In this document: one piece after another, positions 1 through 10,300 of the stretch
Layout of the letters: each line of letters begins with the position of its first letter
Position numbering within the stretch: the stretch's first letter is position 1
Assembly: GCA_964485855.1 (NCBI GenBank)
Contig: CAZAKI010000003.1
Span: 1 to 64,000, forward strand
DNA length: 64,000 nt
Reading direction: 5' to 3'
DNA from: UBA993 sp964485855
Lineage (GTDB): Bacteria > Bacillota > Dethiobacteria > DTU022
Translations under genes and position numbers: made by a program
Notes under the pieces: generated by a model
What the model saw: the letters and a program-made list of their open reading frames with translations, nothing else
Told to the model about the DNA's origin: nothing
The model's database searches: none

Positions 1-583
1 TAATTATAACTACTTACAGGTTGAAGTAGATAATGACAAGTCGGTATTTATAGTCCGCCCCGCAATCTATTTTATTGGAGAAAGGCCGATGCGCACTCCC
101 GGTATTAAACGTAGTATTCTGCAGGACCTCTATATCAGTCCGGTCGATTTACAGCTGGCCGAAAGTGTTAATTTGGTTACCCTGGCCAAAGATGAAAGTG
201 TCGAAATTGAAGCATATAAGATTACATTTAAAGGTTTTAGTTTTGAGCAGCATACAGAAAGTAATTCAATTGAAGTTGGCGCATTGTTGGAATTTGAATC
301 TGAAGGACTGGTTGAAGAATATCTGCCTGTAATCAAACAAGAACCAACCGGTATGATTAGTATTCCGGTATCCACGAGCAACGGTGTTATGATCACCATC
401 GACAAAATTGAGGCCGATAACGGTTTGGTCCATTTATCTATTACCGGTGGTGATTGCTGTCCGGAGGAGGAAGTATTTGTTGTTGAAGTTAAAATTAAAC
501 CGCTGATTTCAATCCTGATTTCAGGCACTATGCTTTTGGTGCTCGGATCATCAATCGCCATATGGCGCCGTTTTACAGACTGA
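1..583 (+). CDS. ccmF: CcmF-like cytochrome c biogenesis protein, C-terminal part (5' end outside window)
   Basis: The reading frame is already open at base 2 and runs to the TGA at 581-583, so this is only the C-terminal part of a longer gene. The visible protein holds a segment of the CcmF/NrfE type (PAIYFIGERPMRTPGIKRS, then QDLYISP), a soluble extracytoplasmic beta-rich stretch, and a last membrane helix (about PLISILISGTMLLVLGSSIAI) followed by RRF. In the family this is the haem lyase subunit that attaches haem to CXXCH apocytochromes outside the membrane. The next gene downstream encodes a protein with 11 CXXCH motifs, which fits that role. The assignment rests on the C-terminal pattern alone; the WWD haem-handling motif would lie upstream of the window. 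An acidic, Cys-Cys containing loop (GGDCCPEEE) is unusual. Confidence 0.72.
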   Translation, partial: NYNYLQVEVDNDKSVFIVRPAIYFIGERPMRTPGIKRSILQDLYISPVDLQLAESVNLVTLAKDESVEIEAYKITFKGFSFEQHTESNSIEVGALLEFESEGLVEEYLPVIKQEPTGMISIPVSTSNGVMITIDKIEADNGLVHLSITGGDCCPEEEVFVVEVKIKPLISILISGTMLLVLGSSIAIWRRFTD

Positions 584-645
584 TCGTTAAGATAGCCATT
601 ATTTGGCGCCATAAGTAAAATTAATAATGGTTTGCATTATTGCTA

Positions 646-674
646 TTGGCGATTAAGACAAACTGTGCTAAACT
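646..674 (+). promoter_or_regulatory. Possible sigma-A promoter for the multihaem cytochrome gene
   Basis: TTGGCG (646-651), 17 bases, TAAACT (669-674). Spacing is ideal but both hexamers depart from consensus. It lies 115 bases before the TTG start of the cytochrome gene. Confidence 0.4.
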
Positions 675-788
675 GTAAATATATAGACAATAAGGATATT
701 ATAGTAATGTTATTGGATTACTATCATTTAGTTTGCAGAGCAGACATTGTAAGCATCGCAGAAATAAGATTATAAGGGAGGCGGGGTT

Positions 789-2084
789 TTGGCAAAGCGC
801 AAAAGAGATTCGCTGGTATTCCTGGCATCATCCGCAGTTATTGTCCTGGCAGTTATGGTTTTTTACATGAACACAGCACCGGTTTTAAGCGCTACTCCCA
901 GTGACGGCTGTATGGCATGCCATTTGGACGCCGAAGTTTTGGAGTCAATGTATGATGCGCCGGAAGCGGCCGGTGGAGGAGGCTGAGGCGTCGCTGGTCC
1001 CCAGTTGGGGGCATCAGAGCTTTTTTATGTTAATCCGGAATATGTAGAAACAGTTCACGGCAAGCTCGGCTGCATTACTTGCCATGGTGGCGAAAATGTA
1101 AACGTGAAAGCGGAAGCACATGCCGGCTTAATTGTCCATCCGTCAGCGGCAGATTCGGGAGCTTTGTGCGGACTTTGCCATGGTGAGATTGCCGATACTT
1201 TTAAAACTTCAATTCACCACACCATCCAGGGGATGAGGGTTGGACTGGAAGATTTTGCACATCCCGGTGCGACTACTGAAGAGGGTAATCCACTACAGCT
1301 GGCTTTTGATAATAACTGCTACAAGTGTCATTCGGATTGTGGAACCTGCCATGTGAGCAGGCCAAAAGCTTATACAGGCGGATTGCATTCTGAACACATG
1401 TTTGCTGAAGTTCCCCCCACCGAAGAAACATGCTATGGCTGTCACGGCGCACGATCTGCCGGGGAATATATGGGTTTAGTCGGTTACGCAACTGACCTCC
1501 ATTTTGAGGCCGGAATGGATTGTATTGATTGCCATGATGCCAACAATTTTCATGGTTCAGGCGAGGAGGAAATCCGCAAACACGATGCCGATCTGCCAAG
1601 CTGTTCAGATTGCCACGGCAATGTTTATGAAGAAACTGACATTGAAGCTCACAAAGTTCACCCGCAGGATCTGATGAACTGCCAGGTCTGCCACGGGTCA
1701 GCAAACAACAACTGCTTCAATTGTCATACTGTTCCGGAAGAGGATGGTACAATTGCCGGGATAGTAGGCGAATCGCGCATCATGTTTAAAATTGGTTTAA
1801 ATCCACAACCGACCGAAGAAAGACCATATAAATATATCAGCTTAAGACACATGCCGACTGCTCCGGATACCTTTAAGGAGTTAGGTTTGGATGAGCTGCC
1901 GAATTATGATGACTATCCGAACTGGAAATATTCACCGATGCATAATGTGCAGCGCCTGACCATGCAAAATGAAACCTGCGATGGTTGTCACGGCAATGAA
2001 TTTATCTTCTTGCGGGAGAGCGATTTACGGGAAAACGACAGTAAAGCCAATTTAAACTTGGTTGTTAAAGATATTCCTCAATAG
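789..2084 (+). CDS. Multihaem cytochrome c (11 CXXCH) with predicted selenocysteine at residue 66, ExtKL-like
   Basis: Read through one in-frame TGA (984-986), this is a single 431-residue protein. The TTG start at 789 follows GGGAGG with 7 bases between. Residues 1-8 are basic and 9-29 hydrophobic, so the protein is exported (signal peptide or anchor). CXXCH motifs begin at residues 41, 95, 127, 177, 184, 215, 245, 272, 298, 309 and 397. The first haem site lies before the TGA and ten lie after it, in the same frame, with no other stop. The TGA sits in a glycine run (GGGG-U-G) and is followed by a hairpin at the spacing expected for a bacterial SECIS. Selenocysteine use in this genome is independently shown by the formate dehydrogenase at 7335. 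Together with the nearby rhodanese lipoprotein this recalls the Geobacter ExtK/ExtL cytochrome, which I remember as one selenoprotein often annotated as two; this was not checked. The role is probably extracytoplasmic electron transfer to a sulfur, selenium or metal substrate. The alternative is a nonsense mutation. Confidence 0.8.
984..1019 (+). promoter_or_regulatory. Predicted SECIS element for the cytochrome selenoprotein
   Basis: The UGA codon (984-986) is followed by a hairpin: 997-1002 (GUCCCC) pairs with 1007-1012 (GGGGGC) around the loop AGUU (1003-1006). A lower stem CUG (994-996) pairs with CAG (1015-1017), with A1013 and U1014 bulged. The apical loop starts 17 bases after the UGA and has a G in its first two bases, matching the usual description of bacterial SECIS elements. 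The fold was made by eye. Confidence 0.65.
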
Positions 2085-2134
2085 GAAATATTTAAAATAA
2101 GCACAGTCATATTGATTAACCGCTTATGCATAAT

Positions 2135-2160
2135 AGAGCCGACCCTGCAGGGTCGGCTCT
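2135..2160. terminator. Perfect palindrome, probable terminator after the cytochrome gene
   Basis: A 26-base perfect inverted repeat: AGAGCCGACCCTG followed by its exact reverse complement. It starts 50 bases after the cytochrome stop. No good T-run follows, so a protein-binding or mRNA-stabilising role is also possible. Confidence 0.5.
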
Positions 2161-2260
2161 AATGATTGCAATGCTCCAGTTATACTGTTACGATTATAAA
2201 TATAGTATTAACATGATTTTTCTTTCATTGGCTGATTTATACTTGCCGGGAGGGATCAAA

Positions 2261-2488
2261 ATGGACCATCTAGTCTGTGCTATGGGTGATATCTGCCCGA
2301 TACCGATCATAAAAGCTGAACGAAAATTAAAAGAACTGAAATCGGATGAAAGGATAATTCTTGAAACTGATCATAGTTGTTCAACAAGCAGTGTCATTAA
2401 CCATTTCAAAACAAAATACGGTTACCCTGTAGAATTAATCAAAGTCGCTGAAGGGTTATGGAATATAATAATAGTCAAAAAAGATTAG
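2261..2488 (+). CDS. TusA/SirA-family sulfur (or selenium) carrier protein
   Basis: A 75-residue protein. The ATG at 2261 is preferred over upstream in-frame starts because GGGAGGGA ends six bases before it and the upstream residues look like noncoding sequence. It carries the family signature CPIPIIKA (Cys12), the position of the persulfide-carrying cysteine in TusA proteins, with the family's beta-alpha-beta outline and a second cysteine in TDHSCS. The YeeE-type transporter starts 25 bases downstream, so the two are probably co-transcribed. In the family, TusA-like proteins relay sulfane sulfur, and related YedF-type proteins are tied to selenium metabolism. Which of the two applies here cannot be read from the sequence. 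Confidence 0.85.
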   Translation: MDHLVCAMGDICPIPIIKAERKLKELKSDERIILETDHSCSTSSVINHFKTKYGYPVELIKVAEGLWNIIIVKKD

Positions 2489-2513
2489 TATAAATTTTAT
2501 TAAGGTATTATTT

Positions 2514-3719
2514 ATGATACGAAAATATCCAGTGAGCAAAAATGATATAAATAGGTTTTTTAGGGCATTTATATTAGTATGCTTATTAGTCATATGTCTG
2601 GTATTGCGAACTGAAATAAACCCCGAAGCAGCAATAACAACCGGATTTGGCTTTCTTTTTGGCTACATTTTTCAACGGTCGCGATTCTGTTTTGCTTCTG
2701 CTTTCAGAGATCCTTTTATGATTCGCAACACAGTATTAAGCAGGGCTGTGCTAGTTGCTTTATTGTTGAATACCTACGGTTTTGCTCTGATTCATTTGCT
2801 TAAAGGAGATGCCTTGCCGGCATCAGGAAATATTTTCCCTATTGGCCTTAATGTAGTAGCTGGAGGATTTATTTTTGGATTTGGCATGGTTATCACAGGA
2901 AGTTGTATTTCAGGATGCCTGATGAGGCTGGGAGAAGGGCATATGTTGCAGTGGTTTACTTTTTTGGGAATATTATTAGGTGCAATACTGGGGGCGTGGC
3001 ATTTTGGTTGGTGGAAATACTACCTGGAGTATTTTTCACCAAAATTATTTTTGCCAGATCTTTTTGGCTGGTTTACTGCCCTGTTATTACAGACACTGTT
3101 GATTGTCATTTTATATATCTTAACGTTTTATGATCAGAAGAACCGGGTCACTGCTGATTTAAGAAAAATATTTTCTGTCCGCTTAAATTTGCCGGCTTTT
3201 AAAGAAGCGGTTAGTGACATTTTCAGCATAAGACAACTCTCTTATCTGGAAGGTGCTGTCATTCTTGCAATCACAAATACATTTTTGTTCTTTTTCTGGG
3301 GCAAACCCTGGGCTATAACCTCCGGCATTACACATCTTTGTGGCTGGCTTTGTATAAAACTTGGGATAGCAGTAGTAGATTGGCCTTATTTCCAAGATAA
3401 TATTAACAGTGAAAATGAACTTATTTTCAATAACCATCCTTTGCTTTTTTTGGTTATAGCGATGATTGCAGGTTCATTTTTTTCAAGTTTACTTGCGGAT
3501 GAATTTCGTGTAAGCATCCCTAAATCTTTAAAATATATCTTACTGAGTCTTTGTGGGGGGGCGATGCTTGGCTATGGTGCTAATATTGCGTTAGGATGTA
3601 ACATTGGCGGATTTTTAAGTGGAACTGCTTCCCTATCTTTACATGGCTGGGTCCTTGGTTTTTTTATGCTCTTAGGTTCTTTTATCGGAGGGAAAATATT
3701 TTTAAAGTTCATCGTGTAA
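2514..3719 (+). CDS. YeeE/YedE (TsuA)-family sulfur-compound transporter
   Basis: A 401-residue polytopic membrane protein with about ten hydrophobic segments. Family marks are three cysteine-bearing loops: RSRFCFASAFRDPF near residue 60, GSCISGCLMRLGEGH near 130, and a C-terminal ALGCNIGGFLSG near 370. In the YeeE/TsuA family these conserved cysteines line the pathway for thiosulfate or a related sulfur species. It follows the TusA-like gene by 25 bases, the pairing usual for this family, which hands sulfur to TusA inside the cell. A selenium-linked (YedE-type) role is possible given the selenoprotein upstream. The ribosome site before ATG 2514 is weak (AAGG), suggesting translational coupling. 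It converges on the LysR gene, with 17 bases between the two stops. Confidence 0.85.
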   Translation: MIRKYPVSKNDINRFFRAFILVCLLVICLVLRTEINPEAAITTGFGFLFGYIFQRSRFCFASAFRDPFMIRNTVLSRAVLVALLLNTYGFALIHLLKGDALPASGNIFPIGLNVVAGGFIFGFGMVITGSCISGCLMRLGEGHMLQWFTFLGILLGAILGAWHFGWWKYYLEYFSPKLFLPDLFGWFTALLLQTLLIVILYILTFYDQKNRVTADLRKIFSVRLNLPAFKEAVSDIFSIRQLSYLEGAVILAITNTFLFFFWGKPWAITSGITHLCGWLCIKLGIAVVDWPYFQDNINSENELIFNNHPLLFLVIAMIAGSFFSSLLADEFRVSIPKSLKYILLSLCGGAMLGYGANIALGCNIGGFLSGTASLSLHGWVLGFFMLLGSFIGGKIFLKFIV

Positions 3720-3736
3720 AGAATGCATCAAACCGA

Positions 3737-4657
3737 CTAACAAAAACCCCGATCTTTTGAATTAATGAGTTTAATAAAAGCTTTATATGATTGTTTTCTT
3801 GCATGATCATGGTATAGCAAGTTTAGTTCATGTTTGAACTTTAGCTCTTTAATCCGGATCGGCTTAACAATTTTATAGCGTATCTCTTTACGCACAGACA
3901 TAGCCGGCAATAATGCCACACCAATATCAGAGGTTACGGCCGATACTATTGAATTAATTGTATTTAACTCATGTAAAATTTTAAAGCTATTAATACTAAA
4001 ACCTTTTTCGATCAGAACTTTCTCGATGCTGGCGCGGATTCCTGAACCAACTTCCCTGGTAATGAACGGAAGATCGATCAATTCTTTTATTCCCACAAAT
4101 TTTAAATCCCTGTAGCGACCATCGGCTTTTGTAATCAGGATTAGTTTAGTTTGTGCGATCCTTTTGATGGCAATTCCTTCTTCCGCAATTTGTTGCGTTA
4201 GGTTAGGTTTTAAAGGTCCCTCAACTAAAGCGATCTCAATCCGGTGACCGAGCATTTTCTTGATTAAATTATCTGAGTTATCAATATCAATTGATACGCT
4301 ATAACCGGGATGGCGGTTTCGAAAAGCTAGCATTGTACAGGGGAGGGCAAAATTGCCGATAGTGCTTGAAGCTCCCACCGCCAGTTCCTCTGAGGGGTTT
4401 TTTATTGCATTTATTTCTCGCTGTATATTTGCTGTCAGGGCAAGCACTTTTTGTGCTTCACTATATAGGAATAAACCAATTTCAGTTGGTTTTATTCCCC
4501 TGTTTGTGCGCTCTAACAATTGAACCTGATAGTGTTCCTCAAGGTCCTGAATTTTTTGACTTATTGCCGGTTGGGTAACATAAAGTTCCTTGGCAGCCCT
4601 TGATATACTTCCGGCCTCTATTACTACGCAGTAAGTTGACAGGTGATTTATATCCAT
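3737..4657 (-). CDS. LysR-family transcriptional regulator (CysB/CysL-like)
   Basis: 306 residues, the usual LysR length. Residues 1-60 form the winged helix-turn-helix (SISRAAKELYVTQPAISQKI), followed by the linker helix and a substrate-binding domain with the typical GASSTIGNFALP opening and a late GVALLPAM segment. It is transcribed away from the rhodanese lipoprotein gene at 4961 and towards the YeeE gene. LysR regulators often control a divergently placed gene, so the lipoprotein and possibly the YeeE/TusA pair are likely targets. Members of this subgroup act in sulfur or selenium metabolism, but the effector cannot be told from sequence. Confidence 0.9.
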   Translation of the reverse strand: MDINHLSTYCVVIEAGSISRAAKELYVTQPAISQKIQDLEEHYQVQLLERTNRGIKPTEIGLFLYSEAQKVLALTANIQREINAIKNPSEELAVGASSTIGNFALPCTMLAFRNRHPGYSVSIDIDNSDNLIKKMLGHRIEIALVEGPLKPNLTQQIAEEGIAIKRIAQTKLILITKADGRYRDLKFVGIKELIDLPFITREVGSGIRASIEKVLIEKGFSINSFKILHELNTINSIVSAVTSDIGVALLPAMSVRKEIRYKIVKPIRIKELKFKHELNLLYHDHARKQSYKAFIKLINSKDRGFC

Positions 4658-4960
4658 AACAAGTTTTCGAACTCCAACGTGATAATATTTAACTGATCTT
4701 GAAATATTATACCATAAGTAATTTTTATATCAACAAAGTGATAGATTTCACATAAGCGATTGTTATGGCTATAGTTTATTATTATAGTATTAGGGAAAAA
4801 TCGTATATTGCCTTATATATAAGGGTTTTATGCTGTTACCAGAAAGAATGATAAATTATCTGATAAATTATTAATATGTTCAATTCTGTTATAATATAAT
4901 TGTTTCTTCGCTAAAGAAAGTAGCGAAAAGATACATTACAAGCAACAAGGAGGATTATGT
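4658..4960. promoter_or_regulatory. Divergent intergenic region between lysR and the rhodanese lipoprotein
   Basis: 303 AT-rich bases. On the plus strand TATAAT (4890-4895) is a good -10 without a convincing -35, which would fit an activator-dependent LysR target. A 7-base inverted repeat TTCGCTA / TAGCGAA (4907-4913 and 4921-4927) lies in the probable 5' leader before the AAGGAGG ribosome site. No open frame was recognised. Confidence 0.4.
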
Positions 4961-5976
<1,016 letters not shown>

Positions 5977-6076
5977 NNNNNNNNNNNNNNNNNNNNNNNN
6001 NNNNNNNNNNNNNNNNNNNNNNNNNNNNNNNNNNNNNNNNNNNNNNNNNNNNNNNNNNNNNNNNNNNNNNNNNNNN
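5977..6076. other. Assembly gap of exactly 100 N
   Basis: A run of 100 N, a conventional placeholder for a gap of unknown length. Genes may be missing between the rhodanese lipoprotein and fdhE, and the order across the gap rests on scaffolding. Confidence 0.98.
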
Positions 6077-6082
6077 GTCGAT

Positions 6083-6116
6083 CTCTTAACGGGTCGGCCT
6101 TTTTGTTTTTCTTAAA
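6083..6116 (+). terminator. Probable right half of a terminator cut by the gap
   Basis: Directly after the gap, AACGGGTCGGCC is followed by TTTTTGTTTTTCTT. This looks like the 3' arm and U-tract of an intrinsic terminator whose 5' arm is lost in the N run. Confidence 0.4.
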
Positions 6117-6152
6117 TTACCGTAAATTACTTGCAAAAACTCGCAGTTTTTA

Positions 6153-6181
6153 TTGACATAAATAAATGTTATGGGTATAAT
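6153..6181 (+). promoter_or_regulatory. Consensus sigma-A promoter for the fdhE-fdhAB-rnfCD operon
   Basis: TTGACA (6153-6158), 17 bases, TATAAT (6176-6181): a perfect consensus. Transcription should start near 6188, some 210 bases before the fdhE start. Confidence 0.85.
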
Positions 6182-6187
6182 CGGCAT

Positions 6188-6301
6188 GATAGTCAAATCG
6201 CTTAATTAGTATGGTAAATTATTATTTACCAGCCCATGTGAATGATGTAACTTGACTTAACAAGTTTGGATTCAACAAAGCCCTAATTTACGGCTTTTTT
6301 A
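6188..6301 (+). ncRNA. Structured leader or small RNA ending in an intrinsic terminator
   Basis: Downstream of the consensus promoter are three hairpins: GGTAAAT/ATTTACC (6213-6219 with 6224-6230), AACTTG/CAAGTT (6249-6254 with 6261-6266), and AAAGCC/GGCTTT (6277-6282 with 6292-6297) followed by TTTTTT. The last is a terminator lying before the fdhE start, so the transcript is either a short RNA of about 110 bases or an attenuated leader. It matches no riboswitch class I recognise. Confidence 0.5.
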
Positions 6302-6401
6302 ATTTGTTAGGCTAATCATCAAAAATTTCTATTAGTTGTCATAAGTTAAAATAATGTGATAACGTTTACTATATTATTTGGCAAAAATGGGAGTGTTCTA
6401 C

Positions 6402-7319
6402 TTGGATCGAGTTTGGTCAGACGGCTACAATGATGAAATTGATCGCTGCCAAAAATATTACTGCAATTTTAAAGAGGGAGCCGGTTTTATCCGAGATGTT
6501 TTTAGTGTACTGCAAGACTACTATCAAAAAAATCCCGGAAAAGCTATGCCTATTGCCAACCTGCCACTATCGATTGACAAAGCGACAGACTTGATGCGTA
6601 AAGATCAAAGTTTGGTTTTTAGGCCAGAGATTGATCGGGATCTTTTTTGTGATTTGCTGAACCTGTCTTGCCACCAAATTATAAAAACTAATGCATCGCT
6701 CAATAATATAGTAAGCGATCTTAAAGCTAAAACAGAAGCATTTCGGGCAACATCCGACTTGAGCATAAGTCTGGATAAAATCGAGGAATTTCGTGAGACC
6801 TTACTTTCTGAAACAGAGATTGGAAATGATCTGTTAGCTTTTTTATTTTCGATTGTTCTGTCTTCCATATACAGAAGGCTGCTTGAACCGATATCAGAGG
6901 TTTTACGGACTGACCTCTATGAAGGGGGGGATTGCCCGCTTTGCGGAGAAAAACCGCACTATGGCATGCTGAAGGCTGAAGATGGTGCCAAATATCTTGA
7001 TTGTTGGCTTTGTGGCACCCGATGGATGCATGCCCGTGTAAAATGTCCGTATTGTAGCAATGAAGAGAGGGAAGAGCTTGGTTATTTTACGATCGATGAA
7101 GAAGAAATCTGTCGTGTGCATTATTGCCAGGCTTGCTGCTGCTACTACAAGATTTTTGATACAAGACAGTTCAATGCGGATGGTGGAATTATCTTGGCCA
7201 TCCATAACCTTGCTTCACTGGAGTTTGATTTATTGGCCAGGAAGGAGGGTTTTTCTTCAGGTTCCGGTTTGGAATGGATAAACGAAAGGGAAATTGTAGA
7301 AGATTATAGAAAAGATTAG
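6402..7319 (+). CDS. fdhE: Formate dehydrogenase accessory protein FdhE
   Basis: A protein of about 305 residues with the FdhE zinc-ribbon C-terminal half: four Cys motifs in order (CPLCGE, CWLCGT, CPYCSN, CQACCCYYK) and the family pattern YLDCWLCGTRW. FdhE helps mature Tat-exported formate dehydrogenases. The TTG at 6402 is preferred because GGGAG (6389-6393) lies eight bases before it; TTG 6378 and ATG 6387 in the same frame lack a ribosome site. Its stop codon overlaps the AGGAGG of the formate dehydrogenase gene, so the two are translationally linked. Length and motif set are normal for the family. Confidence 0.9.
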   Translation: MDRVWSDGYNDEIDRCQKYYCNFKEGAGFIRDVFSVLQDYYQKNPGKAMPIANLPLSIDKATDLMRKDQSLVFRPEIDRDLFCDLLNLSCHQIIKTNASLNNIVSDLKAKTEAFRATSDLSISLDKIEEFRETLLSETEIGNDLLAFLFSIVLSSIYRRLLEPISEVLRTDLYEGGDCPLCGEKPHYGMLKAEDGAKYLDCWLCGTRWMHARVKCPYCSNEEREELGYFTIDEEEICRVHYCQACCCYYKIFDTRQFNADGGIILAIHNLASLEFDLLARKEGFSSGSGLEWINEREIVEDYRKD

Positions 7320-7334
7320 GAGGTGGATTTACTG

Positions 7335-10300
7335 ATGCAGTTAACGCGACGCAGTTTTTTAAAGCTTACCGGTGCGGCCGCTGCGACGGCAACCCTAGCC
7401 GGTGTTGGTCTGAAACAGTCATCTGCGTCTGCCGCTGAGCCTTTGCGTGTAAAGTACACTAAGGAATATCCTACAACATGTACTTTTTGCGGAGTAGGCT
7501 GCGGTGTTATTTGTAATGTAAGGGATGGAGTTATTGTTAATGCAGAGGGTGATCCCGGTCACCCGATTAACGAAGGAACCCTCTGCAGCAAGGGAAGTTC
7601 TCACTTTAATATTTCTTATATCTTCAAAGAAAAAGGCAAACCTGAGCCTAATCCGAATCGCCTGACCAAACCTCTCTACCGCGCCCCGGGCGCAAGCAGT
7701 TACGAAGAGAAGGAATGGGATGAAGTTCTGGATATGATTGCCAGGAGAGTCAAAGAGACTCGGGATAGTAATTACGTTGAATCAGTTGATGTGGGAGGAC
7801 AGAAAGTAACTGTTAACCGGACTGAAGCAATATCCTGGCTGGGCAGCGCTTTCTGTACTGATGAAGAAAATTACCTTTTCCATAAGATGGCCAGGGCCAT
7901 GGGTGTGATCAATATTGATCACTGTGCCCGTCTCTGACACTCCGTAACGGTCGCCGGTCTCGGCGCCACGTTCGGAAGAGGTTGCATGACCAATCACTGG
8001 AATGATTATCAGCACAGTGATGTATTTATGAATATCGGTGGTAATACTGCCGAGAACCATCCTATTTCCATGAAATGGATTGAAAAAGCCCGTGAAACCA
8101 AGGGCGCTAAGCTGATTGCTGTTGACCCCCGGATTTCCAGGACTGCTGCGATCGCTGATGTTTATGTCAGTATCCGTCCCGGAACCAATATTGCCTACCT
8201 CGGCGGGTTGATCAACTATATTCTAGAAAATGACCGTTATCATAAAGAATATGTTGAGAACTACACTAACGCCCCATACCTGGTAAATGAAGATTTTGCC
8301 TTTGATGAAGAAAAAGGTTTGTTTGCCGGAGCAGAGGATGATCCGGTGCGCAACGCTACTAAGTACGATACCAGCAGTTGGCAGTACCAGGTTGATAATG
8401 ATGGCAACCCCCTTAAGGATCCAACGCTTGAAAGCCCAAACTGTGTCCTGCAGTTAATGAAAAATCACTACAAGAAATATACAATTGATAACGTCAGCAA
8501 AATAACCGGTGCTGATCCTGCCGCTTTGGAAGAAGCATATCGGTTATTCAGTTCCACCGGTGAAGCAGGAAAAGCCGGTAACCTTCTCTATGCGATGGGC
8601 ATAACCCAGTTTACTCATGGGGCTCAAAATGTTCGGGCTTGTGCTGTGGTCCAACTATTACTTGGCAATATGGGTGTTGCCGGTGGTGGAGTTAATGCGC
8701 AGCGCGGGCAGTCTAACGTTCAGGGTTCGACCGATATGGCTATCCTTTATCATATCGTTCCCGGTTATATGGGTACACCTCAGCAGGCAAAACATGCCAC
8801 ACTTGCTGATTATCTTGAGAAGGAGACACCGGCAAAAAGCTGGTGGACCAACAAACCAAAATATTTTGTCAGCCTCTTAAAGGCTTTTTATGGTGACAAT
8901 GCCACAGAAGCTAATGAATTTGGGTACCAGTGGTTGCCAAAGCTTGATGGTTTGGATCATTCCCATATTGCCCAGTATAAAGATATGGGCGAAGGCAAGG
9001 TCGAAGGGATGTTCTGCTGGGCTGATAACCCGGCTGTATCAGGTCCTTCTGCTGCAAATAAGCGGAACTACCAGAAAAACCTCAAATGGTTGGTTTCAGT
9101 GGATGTTTTTGAAAATGAAACAGCTTCATTCTGGCAGGGTCCTGGTATGAATCCGGCAGAGATTGACACTGAGGTCTTCATTCTTCCTGGTGCAATCGGT
9201 TATGAAAAAGAAGGTAGCAAGGCCAATAGTGGTCGCTGGATTCAGTGGGGCTGGAAAGTTCAGGAACCACCGGGAGACGCTAAATCTGATCTCTGGATAG
9301 TGTATGAGCTGTTCAAGAGGATTCAGGCGATCTATGCAGCGGAAGGCGGTGTAGTGCCGGAACAGATTACCAAGTTGTTCTGGGATTACGAAGGTCCTGA
9401 TGGTGAAGTTGATATTGTTAAAGTCTGCAAGGATGTTAACGGTTACCGGACAACCGATGGTTCTCTGGTTACTAATTTTGTTGGACTGCAGGCTGACGGT
9501 TCTACCGCCTGCGGTAACTGGCTCTATAGCGGTTATTACAACAATTATGATAAACCGGCAACTAAGAACCGGGTTAAAGAAAAAGAAGGTCTCGGTTTTA
9601 ACCTGGGCTGGTCTTTTGCCTGGCCTCTTAACCGCAGGATAGTCTATAACCGTGCTTCAGCTGACCTTCAAGGGAAACCTTGGAATCCATCTGCACCGGT
9701 AGTCTGGTGGGATGAAGCATTGCAAAAATGGGTTGGTAATGATATTCCTGATATTCCCGGAAGCTGGACTCTGGAACAGTCGACGGAAAATCCGTTTATT
9801 ATGCTCCCTGAAGGTGTTGGCAGGCTTTATTCCCACAGTGCACTGCGCGATGGGCCTTTACCGACCCATTATGAACCGGCTGAAAGTCTGGTGCCTAACC
9901 TGCTTTATCCTCAGGCAACTTATAATCCGATCAGCCAGCGTTTTTATACCGACCATACGGTTGAAACTGATGAGGAAAGGGCAAAATATCCCTACATCAT
10001 AACTACTTATCGTATTGTCGAACACTACCAATCCGGGATTGTTACCCGTAACCTTCCCTGGTTGAACGAACTGATGCCGGAACTGTTTATTGAAATCAGC
10101 GAAGAGTTAGCCGGCGAATTGGGTATCAGCAACGGTGATAAGGTTATTATTGAAAGTAAGCGTTTGTTAAAAGATGGTGAGCAGGGCGGTATTGAGGCCA
10201 AAGCCTGTGTTACCAAGCGTTTCAAACCTGCTGTCATTGATGGTGTTGCACGACATGTGGTTGGAATGCCTTGGCACTGGGGCTTCAAAGGTATGAATAC

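Noticed and set aside
559..611. ATGGCGCC / GGCGCCAT inverted repeat as terminator of the ccmF-like gene
   Set aside because: The arms are 8 bases with a loop of nearly 40 bases and no T-run; the left arm is inside the coding region.
130..612. Minus-strand frame opposite the ccmF end
   Set aside because: Shadow of a gene whose plus-strand frame matches a known family.
977..986. GGAGGAGGCTGAGG as a ribosome site for a second gene
   Set aside because: It encodes the glycine run before the TGA and lies about 20 bases from the next start, too far.
1273..1704. Minus-strand frame opposite the cytochrome
   Set aside because: Antisense shadow of Cys/His-rich codons; no ribosome site and no recognisable protein.
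1005..2084. Separate gene starting at TTG 1005 for a ten-haem cytochrome
   Set aside because: No ribosome site at proper distance, no signal peptide, same frame as the upstream 65-codon piece, and a SECIS-like hairpin between. The joined reading is far more sensible.
2126..2260. Longer TusA-like protein starting at ATG 2126
   Set aside because: The first 45 residues cover the palindrome and AT-rich noncoding DNA. ATG 2261 has a good ribosome site and gives the family length.
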